Shown here: piece by piece, positions 39,369 through 48,343 of the stretch
Numbering within the stretch: position 1 is the stretch's first letter
Layout: each line of letters starts with the position of its first letter
The notes under the pieces: generated by a model
What the model saw: the letters and a program-made list of their open reading frames with translations, nothing else
Told to the model about the DNA's origin: nothing
Database searches by the model: none
Position numbers and translations under genes: made by a program
Source: Clostridiaceae bacterium Marseille-Q4145
GTDB lineage: Bacteria; Bacillota; Clostridia; Lachnospirales; Lachnospiraceae
DNA: 64,000 bases
Assembly: GCA_018223365.1 (NCBI GenBank)
Contig: JAGTTP010000001.1
Span: forward strand, 1,182,822 to 1,246,821
Reading direction: 5' to 3'

Positions 39369-41498
39369 TTGAAGAATTATACAGGAACTTATACACCGAG
39401 TTTTCCTATATCCGCACGCCCTATGGGGGAAATTGCCGGATATCCGGTAAGACCCGGTTATTTTGAAGATTTTGGAGCAACACTCCTCCCGGTGGGGGTG
39501 AATTTTACCGTGCATACCCATCATGGGACATCCTGTGAACTGCTGCTGTTCCATAAAGGAGAAGAAGAACCTTACGCAGTGCTTCCGTTTCCGGCATCCT
39601 ATAAGATTGGTGATGTCTATTCCATGATTGTCTTCGGCCTGAATATTGAGGAATTTGAATATGCCTACCGGGTGGACGGTCCCAGCAATCCACGGGAAGG
39701 TCTTTTATTTGACCGGAAAAAGATTTTGCTGGATCCTTATGCAAGAGCAGTCGTCGGAAAACATGCCTGGGGAGAGAAGCTGGAAGGTAACTACCGGGCC
39801 AGAGTGGTAAAGGATACCTTTGACTGGGGTGAGATGCCGCAGTCTACCAGAAATATGAGCGATCTGGTAATCTATGAGCTTCATGTTCGCGGCTTTACAG
39901 AAGATCCTTCCTCTGGTGTGAAGCATCGTGGAACCTTCTCCGGGCTGCAGGAAAAGATTCCGTATTTGAAAGAACTGGGTATCAATGCAGTAGAACTGAT
40001 GCCGATCTTTGCCTTTGACGAGGAAATCAACGCCAGGGAAGTAAACGGAACAAAGCTTCTGGAGTATTGGGGGTATAATACAGTAGGTTTTTTTGCGCCC
40101 AATGCGGCCTATGCATCATCCGAGGAATATAATAAGGAAGGACTGGAACTGAAAAAACTGATCCGTACACTTCATGATAATGGCATTGAAGTGATTCTGG
40201 ATGTGGTATTTAACCATACGGCGGAAGGAAATGAGCAGGGACCATCCTTCTGTTTCAAAGGGTTTGACAATAATATTTACTATATGCTGACGCCTGATGG
40301 CAATTATTATAATTTCAGCGGCTGCGGAAACACGCTGAACTGTAATCATCCCATCGTCCAGCAGATGATTCTGGAATGTCTCCGGTATTGGACGGTTACT
40401 TACCGCGTGGATGGATTTCGGTTTGATCTGGCAAGTATTCTGGGAAGAAATGAAGATGGTTCCCCCCTTGACAATCCGCCGCTGCTCAGAAATCTGGCAT
40501 CGGACCCAATCCTGAGCAGAGTCAAACTGATCGCCGAGGCATGGGACGCAGGCGGCATGTATCAGGTGGGAAGTTTCCCGGCCAGCCGCAGATGGGCTGA
40601 ATGGAATGGTCGTTACCGGGATGTGCTGCGGGCTTACCTCAAAGGAGAGCGGTGGGAATCCTGGAGTGCGGCATGGAGTATCAGCGGTTCCGGCGATATG
40701 TACGGCGGATATGGGGATGACTATACCGGTAATTATGCAGGGTATAATTCCTGCGTCAATTTCTTTACCTGCCATGACGGTTTTACATTGTATGATCTGT
40801 ATGCTTATAATAACAAGCATAATGAGGCCAACGGCTGGAACAATCTGGATGGTCACAGTGACAACCGCAGCTGGAACTGCGGAGCAGAAGGGGAGACCAG
40901 CGATCCTGAAGTGCTGAAACTTCGGTTTCGTATGATTCGAAATGCCTGTGCAGTGCTCATGTGCAGCCGTGGAACTCCCATGTTCCTGGCGGGGGACGAA
41001 TTTGGAAACACCCAGTATGGAAATAATAACGGTTATTGTCAGGACAATGAGATCTCCTGGCTGAACTGGAACGATCTTGAGAAAAATCGGGGACTGTTTG
41101 AATTTTTCAAATATATGATTGCATTCCGTCAGGAACACCGGGTAATCCGGGAAAAATTACCGGATGCAGTCTGCGGCATGGATCCTATCCACACCCATGA
41201 TACAGATGCGGAGCGGACGGATATTGCAAGAGACGCCATGACTTTCTGCGTCAGCTTTGCAGGCTATGATCTGGACAAGGGAAAAGATGACCTGGTCTAT
41301 ATCGCAGTTAATACTTACTGGGAGGATGTACGGATTACTTTACCGAAGGTATATGGAAGAGTTGCCTGGTATATGAATGTGAATACCTGGGGAAATGGAG
41401 AAGGAAAATATACCTGGTCAGAGGAAGAGGCACCATTTATCCAGCATGATTTTATCATGAAGCCAAGATCAGTGGTGGTATTTACAGGACGCGTATAA
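39369..41498 (+). CDS. glgX: Glycogen debranching enzyme / isoamylase (GlgX-type)
   Basis: 709 residues from TTG 39369, ten bases after AAAGGA. The N-terminal CBM48-like domain (GVNFTVHTHHGTSCELLLF) is followed by a GH13 barrel: DVVFNHTAEG (region I), GFRFDLASI (region II, nucleophile Asp), LIAEAWDAGG (region III, acid/base Glu) and FFTCHDGFTLYDL (region IV). It should hydrolyse alpha-1,6 branches of glycogen or limit dextrins. No signal peptide, so it acts inside the cell. An upstream in-frame ATG at 39300 lies within the lipoprotein gene and lacks a ribosome site. Confidence 0.9.
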   Translation: MKNYTGTYTPSFPISARPMGEIAGYPVRPGYFEDFGATLLPVGVNFTVHTHHGTSCELLLFHKGEEEPYAVLPFPASYKIGDVYSMIVFGLNIEEFEYAYRVDGPSNPREGLLFDRKKILLDPYARAVVGKHAWGEKLEGNYRARVVKDTFDWGEMPQSTRNMSDLVIYELHVRGFTEDPSSGVKHRGTFSGLQEKIPYLKELGINAVELMPIFAFDEEINAREVNGTKLLEYWGYNTVGFFAPNAAYASSEEYNKEGLELKKLIRTLHDNGIEVILDVVFNHTAEGNEQGPSFCFKGFDNNIYYMLTPDGNYYNFSGCGNTLNCNHPIVQQMILECLRYWTVTYRVDGFRFDLASILGRNEDGSPLDNPPLLRNLASDPILSRVKLIAEAWDAGGMYQVGSFPASRRWAEWNGRYRDVLRAYLKGERWESWSAAWSISGSGDMYGGYGDDYTGNYAGYNSCVNFFTCHDGFTLYDLYAYNNKHNEANGWNNLDGHSDNRSWNCGAEGETSDPEVLKLRFRMIRNACAVLMCSRGTPMFLAGDEFGNTQYGNNNGYCQDNEISWLNWNDLEKNRGLFEFFKYMIAFRQEHRVIREKLPDAVCGMDPIHTHDTDAERTDIARDAMTFCVSFAGYDLDKGKDDLVYIAVNTYWEDVRITLPKVYGRVAWYMNVNTWGNGEGKYTWSEEEAPFIQHDFIMKPRSVVVFTGRV

Positions 41499-41512
41499 AA
41501 GGGGATAAAAAG

Positions 41513-41635
41513 ATGTACACACCGGCAAAAGAACGTTATGAAATGATGGTCTACAACCGATGCGGAGGCAGTTTTTCCGAGGAAGAACTGGCAGAAATCG
41601 ACCGAATTTCCAAACCTTGCTGGTATTGGAAGTGA
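41513..41635 (+). pseudogene. Remnant of an aldo/keto reductase gene with a large internal deletion
   Basis: A 40-codon frame, MYTPAKERYEMMVYNRCGGS then FSEEELAEIDRISKPCWYWK, has a GGGGAT ribosome site. The first 20 residues match what I recall as the N-terminus of YghZ-like aldo/keto reductases (...RYEKMxYNRCGxSGLKLP), while FSEEELAEIDRI is the standard C-terminal helix of the same family. The ~290 residues between, with the catalytic Tyr and NADPH site, are gone, apparently in frame. It cannot be an active reductase. Confidence 0.65.
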
Positions 41636-41663
41636 ATAAAATTAATTTTATAGATGAAAAATA

Positions 41664-41692
41664 TTGCAATTAGACGTAATTCGTAATAAAAT
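41664..41692 (+). promoter_or_regulatory. Promoter of gdhA
   Basis: TTGCAA at 41664-41669, 17-base spacer, TAAAAT at 41687-41692. A TATATAAT at 41706-41713 is a possible second -10 without a good -35. Confidence 0.6.
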
Positions 41693-41735
41693 CATACCGT
41701 TGGGATTATATAATATTAAACTGAGGTGATTAAAC

Positions 41736-43070
41736 ATGAGTTACGTTGATGAAGTACTTGTAAGAGTCAAAGAGAAAAATGCATCAGAACCCGAATTTCT
41801 TCAGGCAGTGGACGAAGTACTGGAGACCTTAAGACCTGTTATCGAGGCCAATGAGGAGAAGTACAAAAAAGAAGCATTGCTGGAAAGACTGACTGAGCCG
41901 GATCGTCAGATCAAATTCCGCGTACCGTGGGTAGACGATAAGGGTCAGGTTCAGGTGAACACTGGTTATCGTGTACAGTTCAATAATGCCATTGGACCGT
42001 ACAAGGGAGGTATTCGTCTTCATCCTTCCGTAAATATCGGTATCATCAAATTCCTGGGATTTGAGCAGATTTTCAAGAACTCCCTGACCGGACTGCCGAT
42101 CGGCGGCGGCAAGGGCGGATCTGATTTTGATCCGAAGGGCAAATCTGACAGAGAGATTATGGCATTCTGCCAGAGTTTCATCACGGAGCTCTACAAATAT
42201 ATTGGCGCAGATGTAGACGTACCGGCTGGAGATATCGGAACTGGCGGAAGAGAGATCGGCTATATGTATGGACAGTACAAGAGACTGACCGGACGCTATG
42301 AGGGCGTTCTGACCGGAAAAGGACTGACCTTCGGTGGATCCCTGGCACGTACCGAAGCAACCGGATACGGACTTCTGTATATCACCCGCGAGCTGTTGAA
42401 ATGCCATGGCATGGAGATGAAGGACAAGATTTGTTGTGTATCCGGTTCCGGAAACGTAGCAATCTATGCTATTGAGAAAGCACAGCAGATGGGGGCAAAG
42501 GTTGTTACTGCATCTGATTCTACCGGATGGGTTTATGATCCGGAAGGCATTGATGTAGCACTTCTGAAAGAGGTCAAAGAAGTAAGACGTGCACGTCTGA
42601 CCGAGTACGCAGCTGCAAGACCGAGTGCCCAGTATCATGAGGGCCGTGGTGTATGGCAGATCAAATGCGATATCGCTCTTCCGTGTGCAACTCAGAATGA
42701 GCTTCATCTGGAAGATGCAAAACAGTTAGTAGCAAACGGCTGTACTGCTGTATGTGAGGGTGCGAACATGCCGACAACCATGGAGGCTACTCAGTATCTG
42801 CAGGATAACGGTGTACTGTTTATCTGCGGTAAAGCTTCCAACGCAGGTGGTGTTGCTACTTCCGCACTGGAGATGTCCCAGAATAGCGAGCGCATGAGCT
42901 GGACCTTCGAAGAAGTAGATGCAAAACTTGAGAAGATCATGATCAACATCTATCATAACATTGATGATGCAGCAAAACGCTATGGAATGGAAGGCAACTA
43001 TGTAGCAGGCGCTAACATTGCTGGTTTTGAGAAGGTTGCAAATGCCATGCTTGCACAGGGTGTATTCTAA
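41736..43070 (+). CDS. gdhA: Glutamate dehydrogenase
   Basis: 444 residues, the length of hexameric NADP-type enzymes. It shows KFRVPWVDDKGQVQVNTGYR, the catalytic Lys in GLPIGGGKGGSDFDPKGKSD, DVPAGDIGTGGREIGY, the Rossmann GSGNVAIYAIEKA, and CEGANMPTT. It catalyses 2-oxoglutarate + NH3 + NAD(P)H to glutamate. AGGTGA precedes the ATG. It converges on glnN, so both ammonia-assimilating enzymes sit side by side with a shared terminator. Confidence 0.96.
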   Translation: MSYVDEVLVRVKEKNASEPEFLQAVDEVLETLRPVIEANEEKYKKEALLERLTEPDRQIKFRVPWVDDKGQVQVNTGYRVQFNNAIGPYKGGIRLHPSVNIGIIKFLGFEQIFKNSLTGLPIGGGKGGSDFDPKGKSDREIMAFCQSFITELYKYIGADVDVPAGDIGTGGREIGYMYGQYKRLTGRYEGVLTGKGLTFGGSLARTEATGYGLLYITRELLKCHGMEMKDKICCVSGSGNVAIYAIEKAQQMGAKVVTASDSTGWVYDPEGIDVALLKEVKEVRRARLTEYAAARPSAQYHEGRGVWQIKCDIALPCATQNELHLEDAKQLVANGCTAVCEGANMPTTMEATQYLQDNGVLFICGKASNAGGVATSALEMSQNSERMSWTFEEVDAKLEKIMINIYHNIDDAAKRYGMEGNYVAGANIAGFEKVANAMLAQGVF

Positions 43071-43129
43071 TCAGAAAGTAATCATGAACAGTCATATATA
43101 AGCTTTATGGTATTGTTTAGAAAAAGAAA

Positions 43130-43165
43130 AGTCCTGGAAACCTTAGGTTTCCGGGACTTCTTTTC
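43130..43165. terminator. Shared terminator of gdhA and glnN
   Basis: GTCCTGGAAACC and GGTTTCCGGGAC form a 12-base stem with one G-U pair round TTA; A-rich and T-rich flanks allow use from both sides. Confidence 0.85.
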
Positions 43166-43194
43166 ATTTATAGTCTATCTGCGCAGCCAGGCAA

Positions 43195-45306
43195 TTATAC
43201 TTCAAATATCAAATCACCGTAAGAAGGCATCGGCCATACTTCTTTATCAACCAGCATTTCCAGCTTGTCAATAGGACGGCGGAGGTCATCCATGGCAGTC
43301 ATGACATGATCATGATAGTAGTGAGCACGCTCTTCATTATCCTGAATACCGGAAGCCTCTGCAGTTACCTTGCGGAGTACCCGGACAGCGGCATTCGCTT
43401 CATTGAGCAGAGACATGATATCTCTGAGCAGCTCAGTCTGCACGGTTGGAGTAACATCCACTGCTTTTAAGGACTGGATGATGCCGGACAGGGTGCCGGT
43501 GTACTCGATGACAGCCGGAAGAATCTGTTTTACTGCCATATCAATCATGGTCAGGGCTTCGATATTAACTGCTTTGCTGTATGCCTCATATTTGATCTCG
43601 GCACGGGAATGAAGCTCAGCTTCATTAAATACATGGAACCGTTCAAACATCTGGACAGATTTATCGGTTACCAGAGCCGGGATAGCGTCTACCATGGATT
43701 TCAGGTTTGGCAGGCCGCGGCGTTTTGCTTCTTCTACCCATTCTTCCGCATAACCGTTTCCACCGAAGATGATCTTCCGGTGTTCAGAAATGTACTGAAT
43801 GATCAGGTCATGAAGAGCGACATCAAAGTTCTCTGCTTTTTCCAGAATATCGCAGGCGTCTGCAAAAGCTTCTGCCACGATGGTGTTGATAACAACGGTG
43901 GAGTGAGCTACGGAATCTCTGGATCCGACCATACGGAACTCAAATTTATTATTGGTAAATGCAAAAGGTGAAGTACGGTTTCTGTCGGTAGCATCCTTCG
44001 TGAAATCCGGCAGGGTCTTTACACCAGTATGAAGCTTATGGCCTTTCAGGCTGTGGGTGGCATTTCCAGTGCTCAGAAGCTGATCAAGGACGTCATCCAG
44101 CTGCTCACCAAGGAATACGGAAATAATCGCAGGCGGAGCCTCATGTGCGCCCAGACGATGGTCATTTCCTACATTGGCAGCGGATTCCCGGAGAAGATCG
44201 GCATGAATATCAACCGCCTTCAGAATGCAGGCGAGAATCAGCAGGAACTGGCGGTTCTCGTGGGGGCGTTTGCCCGGATCCAGAAGATTGATGCCGTCAT
44301 CGGTGGTCAGGGACCAGTTGTTATGTTTACCGGATCCATTGACACCGGCAAAGGGTTTCTCATGGAGCAGGCAGACCAGACCCTGCTGTGCAGCGACTCT
44401 CTTTAAGGTCTGCATCATAATCTGGTTATGGTCTGCAGCAACATTGGCCTCGGCGTAGATCGGAGCAAGCTCATGCTGGGCAGGAGCCACCTCGTTATGC
44501 TGGGTCTTGGCTGGGACGCCCATTTTCCAGAGTTCCTCGTTGACCTGTCTCATGTAACCGCCGACTCTCTGGCGGAGGGTTCCGAAGTAATGATCGTCAA
44601 GCTCCTGTCCCTTCGGCGGCATGGCGCCGAACAGGGTACGACCGGTATAGATCAGGTCTTTTCTCTGTAAATATTTATTACGGTCAATCAGGAAATACTC
44701 CTGCTCGGCGCCAATGGAGGGTACTACCTTGCGGGATGTAGTGTTTCCAAAAAGCCGAAGGAGACGTAAAGACTGCTCCTGAACAGCCTCCATGGAACGC
44801 AGAAGGGGAGTCTTCTGGTCCAGTGCTTCACCGGTGAAAGAGCAGAATGCGGTGGGAATACAGAGAATGGCACCTGCAGCATCTTCGCGGATAAAAGCAG
44901 GGGAAGTGCAGTCCCATGTAGTATATCCTCGTGCTTCAAAGGTAGCCCGCAGTCCACCGGAGGGGAAGGAAGAGGCATCCGGTTCACCTTTGATCAGGTC
45001 TTTTCCGGAGAATTCCATAAGGACAGAGCCGTCTTCGTTGGGCGGGGTAATGAAGGAGTCATGCTTCTCAGCCGTAAAACCGGTCAGAGGCTGAAACCAA
45101 TGGGTGTAATGAGTTGCGCCTTTTTCAATGGCCCATTTCTTGATGGCAGCTGCCACTACGTCAGCAATAGCCGGGTCCAGTTCTTTTCTTCCTTCGATGG
45201 TCTTTTTCAGTTCGTGATAGACACTTTTGGGAAGATACTGTCTCATAGCCTTGTCATTGAATACATTTGTTCCGAAGATATCCATGATTGAATTCGTATT
45301 TTCCAT
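43195..45306 (-). CDS. glnN: Glutamine synthetase type III
   Basis: 703 residues, the large GSIII form. Family motifs include GLRATFEARGYTTWDCTSPAF, GAEQEYFLID, PAKTQHNEVAPAQHELAPIY, ANVAADHNQIMM and KPFAGVNGSGKHNNWS. It makes glutamine from glutamate, NH3 and ATP in the cytosol. GAAAGGA lies before the ATG. It is monocistronic and faces gdhA. Confidence 0.96.
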   Translation of the reverse strand: MENTNSIMDIFGTNVFNDKAMRQYLPKSVYHELKKTIEGRKELDPAIADVVAAAIKKWAIEKGATHYTHWFQPLTGFTAEKHDSFITPPNEDGSVLMEFSGKDLIKGEPDASSFPSGGLRATFEARGYTTWDCTSPAFIREDAAGAILCIPTAFCSFTGEALDQKTPLLRSMEAVQEQSLRLLRLFGNTTSRKVVPSIGAEQEYFLIDRNKYLQRKDLIYTGRTLFGAMPPKGQELDDHYFGTLRQRVGGYMRQVNEELWKMGVPAKTQHNEVAPAQHELAPIYAEANVAADHNQIMMQTLKRVAAQQGLVCLLHEKPFAGVNGSGKHNNWSLTTDDGINLLDPGKRPHENRQFLLILACILKAVDIHADLLRESAANVGNDHRLGAHEAPPAIISVFLGEQLDDVLDQLLSTGNATHSLKGHKLHTGVKTLPDFTKDATDRNRTSPFAFTNNKFEFRMVGSRDSVAHSTVVINTIVAEAFADACDILEKAENFDVALHDLIIQYISEHRKIIFGGNGYAEEWVEEAKRRGLPNLKSMVDAIPALVTDKSVQMFERFHVFNEAELHSRAEIKYEAYSKAVNIEALTMIDMAVKQILPAVIEYTGTLSGIIQSLKAVDVTPTVQTELLRDIMSLLNEANAAVRVLRKVTAEASGIQDNEERAHYYHDHVMTAMDDLRRPIDKLEMLVDKEVWPMPSYGDLIFEV

Positions 45307-45375
45307 AGTAATTCCTTTCTCTTAAGAGTATTAGGACTTCTTCTGCCGGATGCGATGATATCGGCATTCTTTTTA

Positions 45376-45404
45376 AAGATACAATATCTGAAAAAAAAGC
45401 ACAA
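45376..45404 (-). promoter_or_regulatory. Promoter of glnN
   Basis: On the minus strand TTGTGC (45404-45399), 17-base spacer, TATCTT (45381-45376). The match is fair. Confidence 0.5.
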
Positions 45405-45428
45405 TAGTCTTTGGGAAAAAACTTCTAA

Positions 45429-45457
45429 TTGTAATATGCCGGGAAAAATCCTATAAT
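45429..45457 (+). promoter_or_regulatory. Promoter of the hydF operon
   Basis: TTGTAA at 45429-45434, 17-base spacer, TATAAT at 45452-45457. Confidence 0.75.
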
Positions 45458-45501
45458 AGAAGTAGGATTTCTAATTGATCCGATGAAAAGGGAGGATATT
45501 T

Positions 45502-46692
45502 ATGGGGATGAATGATACACCGTCGGGAGAGCGGGTGCATATTGGATTTTTCGGAAGAAGAAATGCAGGCAAATCCAGTCTGGTGAATGCCGTGACCGGC
45601 CAGGATCTGGCTGTCGTATCGGATACCAGAGGAACAACCACAGATCCGGTTCGGAAGGCAATGGAACTCCTTCCCATGGGGCCGGTTCTCATTATCGATA
45701 CGCCGGGATTTGACGACGAAGGAACTCTTGGGGAATTAAGAGTCCGTAAGACCCGGCAGATTCTGAATAAGACGGATGTAGCCGTGCTGGTGGCAGATGT
45801 ACAGGAAGGTCTGAAGACCTGCGATCAGGAACTGTTGGAGCTGTTCCGGGCAAAAGGGATTCCTTATCTTATTGCCTGGAATAAGAGCGATCTGCTGAAA
45901 GAGATTCCGGAGGCAGGGGAACAGGAAATCTACGTAAGCGCACAGGAACAGTTTCAGATCTGGGAACTGAAAGAGAAAATTGCCCGTCTGGGGCAGGCTT
46001 CCGCCGAACAGAAAGTGCTGGTGCGTGATCTTTTAAAACCGGGCGATGTAGTTGTGCTGGTCATTCCCATTGATACGGCAGCGCCGAAAGGACGGCTTAT
46101 CCTGCCCCAGCAGCAGGTGATCCGGGATGTTCTGGAAGCTGGTGCATCGGCTCTTTGTGTCCGTAACACAGAGCTCACAGAAACGCTGCAGGCTTTGAAA
46201 GAGCCGCCTGCCCTGGTGATTACGGACAGCCAGGTGTTTAAAGAAGTGGATGCCAAAGTACCGGAGCATATTTTACTGACCTCTTTTTCCATTTTGATGG
46301 CCCGTTATAAAGGATTTCTGGAAGAAGCGGTTCATGGCGTGGAAGCGGTGGCAAAGCTGCAGGATGGAGACAGGGTTCTCATTGCAGAAGGCTGTACCCA
46401 TCACCGGCAGTGCGACGACATTGGCAGCGTGAAGATTCCGAGGTGGTTACGGAATTACACAGGCAGGGAGGTGGAGATTGTGACCTGTTCCGGTACGGAA
46501 TTTCCGGAGGATCTGTCCCCCTATGCAATGATCATTCACTGCGGCGGCTGCATGCTCAATGAGCGGGAAGTTCGTTACCGGATGAAATGCGCCCAGGATC
46601 AGGGTGTACCATTTACCAATTACGGAATTGCCATTGCAGAAATGCAGGGGATTTTAAGAAGAAGTATCAAAGTATTAAATAAGGAAATATAA
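45502..46692 (+). CDS. hydF: [FeFe]-hydrogenase maturation GTPase HydF
   Basis: 396 residues: a G domain with P-loop GRRNAGKSSLVNAV, IDTPGFDDE and NKSD; a dimerisation part; and the C-terminal cluster-binding domain with GCTHHRQCDDIG and HCGGCML cysteines. HydF is the scaffold on which HydE and HydG build the two-iron subcluster passed to HydA. GGGAGG precedes the ATG. HydE, HydG and HydA are not in the window. An Rrf2 regulator follows after 13 bases. Confidence 0.94.
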   Translation: MGMNDTPSGERVHIGFFGRRNAGKSSLVNAVTGQDLAVVSDTRGTTTDPVRKAMELLPMGPVLIIDTPGFDDEGTLGELRVRKTRQILNKTDVAVLVADVQEGLKTCDQELLELFRAKGIPYLIAWNKSDLLKEIPEAGEQEIYVSAQEQFQIWELKEKIARLGQASAEQKVLVRDLLKPGDVVVLVIPIDTAAPKGRLILPQQQVIRDVLEAGASALCVRNTELTETLQALKEPPALVITDSQVFKEVDAKVPEHILLTSFSILMARYKGFLEEAVHGVEAVAKLQDGDRVLIAEGCTHHRQCDDIGSVKIPRWLRNYTGREVEIVTCSGTEFPEDLSPYAMIIHCGGCMLNEREVRYRMKCAQDQGVPFTNYGIAIAEMQGILRRSIKVLNKEI

Positions 46693-46705
46693 GGAGTAGA
46701 CAGAC

Positions 46706-47140
46706 GTGAGAATATCGACAAGAGGAAGATATGCACTTCGGATGATGCTGGATATGGCACTTGCTGATTCCGGAAAACCGGTGCGGGTAAAAGAGATTGC
46801 CGAGCGACAGGAGATTTCAGAGAAATATATGGAGCAGATTATGTCCATTCTGAACAAGGCTGGATTTGTACGGAGTGTCCGTGGTCCTCAGGGAGGTTAT
46901 TTCCTGACCAGAAAGCCGGAAGAGTATACAGTGGGCATGATTCTCAGACTGACAGAAGGAAGCTTAAGTCCGGTAGACTGTCTGGATGAAGGAGCAGAGA
47001 ACTGTCCGCGGCAGGAAAGCTGTGTGACATTTATCTTGTGGAAACAGCTGGATAATGCCATCCGTGATGTGGTGGATAAGGTAACACTTCAGGATCTGGT
47101 GGACTGGAGTCATGTACAGGGGCAGGACTACTGTATATGA
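46706..47140 (+). CDS. Rrf2-family transcription regulator
   Basis: 144 residues from GTG 46706: RISTRGRYALRMMLDMA, the winged helix (VRVKEIAERQEISEKYMEQIM), RSVRGPQGGYFLTRKPEE, and a Cys cluster CLDEGAENCPRQESC (C-X7-C-X5-C) that probably holds an Fe-S cluster as in IscR. It may sense cluster supply and control the hydF run or distant hydrogenase or Isc genes; the first is suggested by its place 13 bases after hydF. Confidence 0.88.
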   Translation: MRISTRGRYALRMMLDMALADSGKPVRVKEIAERQEISEKYMEQIMSILNKAGFVRSVRGPQGGYFLTRKPEEYTVGMILRLTEGSLSPVDCLDEGAENCPRQESCVTFILWKQLDNAIRDVVDKVTLQDLVDWSHVQGQDYCI

Positions 47141-47170
47141 TATCAGAGGAAAAAAAGAAGGAGCCACACA

Positions 47171-48337
47171 ATGCAGGCAGAAAAATCAGAACTTCAGAAA
47201 ATCATCCAGACGCTCTGGAGCAGTGAGTTATATAAAATCATACTAAGCAACCCGACAGGAGAGGGAACCTATCGGAAAATCGTCCTGAACCGGCAGAAGA
47301 AGGGATGGCAGGCGGAGCAGTATACAGAGAAACAGGTATTTCATGAAAATCTTCCGGAAGGAAAGGTACAGGATTACCTGATGGCAAATATGAGCAGCGC
47401 ATTCCGGCAGTGCGGTGCCTGGGACGGAACCTTTGAGCATACAGTGAGGATTTCCAAAAAGGGAAAAGTAACCGGCATGAAGAAACGGACGGCCCAGACA
47501 GAGGCACCGAAGGCGAAGATGGAGAACAACCGGAAGAAAAATTATCTGCTGGAAGAAGGAACCGTCATCCCGCCGCTGGTGGATATGGGGATTTTTACCG
47601 CTGAAGGAAAAGTGGTCCGTTCCATGTATGACAAATACCGTCAGATTAACCGGTTTGTAGAACTGATAGATGATGAGATCGACGCACTTCCCAAGGATCA
47701 GACCATCCGTATCATTGACTTTGGATGCGGAAAATCCTATCTGACCTTTATTCTTTATTATTATCTGGTGGAATTGAAGAAGCGGGACGTGGAGATTACC
47801 GGTCTGGACCTAAAAGCCGATGTGATCGCCCACTGTAACAAGGCAGCAGAGAAATACGGATATGACAAGCTTCATTTCCAGGTAGGAGACATTGGAGGAT
47901 ATGAGACAGAGGAACAGATTGACATGGTCATTTCTCTTCATGCCTGTGATACGGCGACAGACTATGCCCTGTATCATGCCATCCGCTGGAAAGCAAAGCT
48001 TATTTTTTCCGTGCCGTGCTGCCAGCATGAATTAAATAAACAGATGAAGAGTGACAATCTGTCTATTCTGACACGCTATGGAATTGTAAAGGAGCGGACG
48101 GCAGCACTGATGACGGATGCCATCCGCGGCAATCTTCTGACAGAGAGCGGTTACCGGACCCAGCTGCTGGAATTCGTGGATCTGTCCCATACGCCGAAGA
48201 ATCTTCTGATTCGTGCGGTGCGTTCCATGATTCCGGCGTCAGCGAAGAAACAGGCACGGGCAGAGGTGGATGCCATCGAGAAAGAGTTCGGATTACAGCC
48301 GACACTGGATACACTTTTACATGGAAAGGAAGCCTGA
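47171..48337 (+). CDS. Class I SAM-dependent methyltransferase
   Basis: 388 residues. A variable N-terminal half precedes a METTL25/RRNAD1-like methyltransferase domain: IIDFGCGKSYLTFILYYYL (SAM motif I, near residue 180), GLDLKADVI, VISLHACDTATDYAL and FSVPCCQHELNKQM. The substrate is not known; relatives are thought to act on RNA. AAGGAG-like sequence precedes the ATG. It lies 30 bases after the Rrf2 gene and six before the next gene, so it is in the operon. Confidence 0.82.
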   Translation: MQAEKSELQKIIQTLWSSELYKIILSNPTGEGTYRKIVLNRQKKGWQAEQYTEKQVFHENLPEGKVQDYLMANMSSAFRQCGAWDGTFEHTVRISKKGKVTGMKKRTAQTEAPKAKMENNRKKNYLLEEGTVIPPLVDMGIFTAEGKVVRSMYDKYRQINRFVELIDDEIDALPKDQTIRIIDFGCGKSYLTFILYYYLVELKKRDVEITGLDLKADVIAHCNKAAEKYGYDKLHFQVGDIGGYETEEQIDMVISLHACDTATDYALYHAIRWKAKLIFSVPCCQHELNKQMKSDNLSILTRYGIVKERTAALMTDAIRGNLLTESGYRTQLLEFVDLSHTPKNLLIRAVRSMIPASAKKQARAEVDAIEKEFGLQPTLDTLLHGKEA

Positions 48338-48343
48338 AATAAG

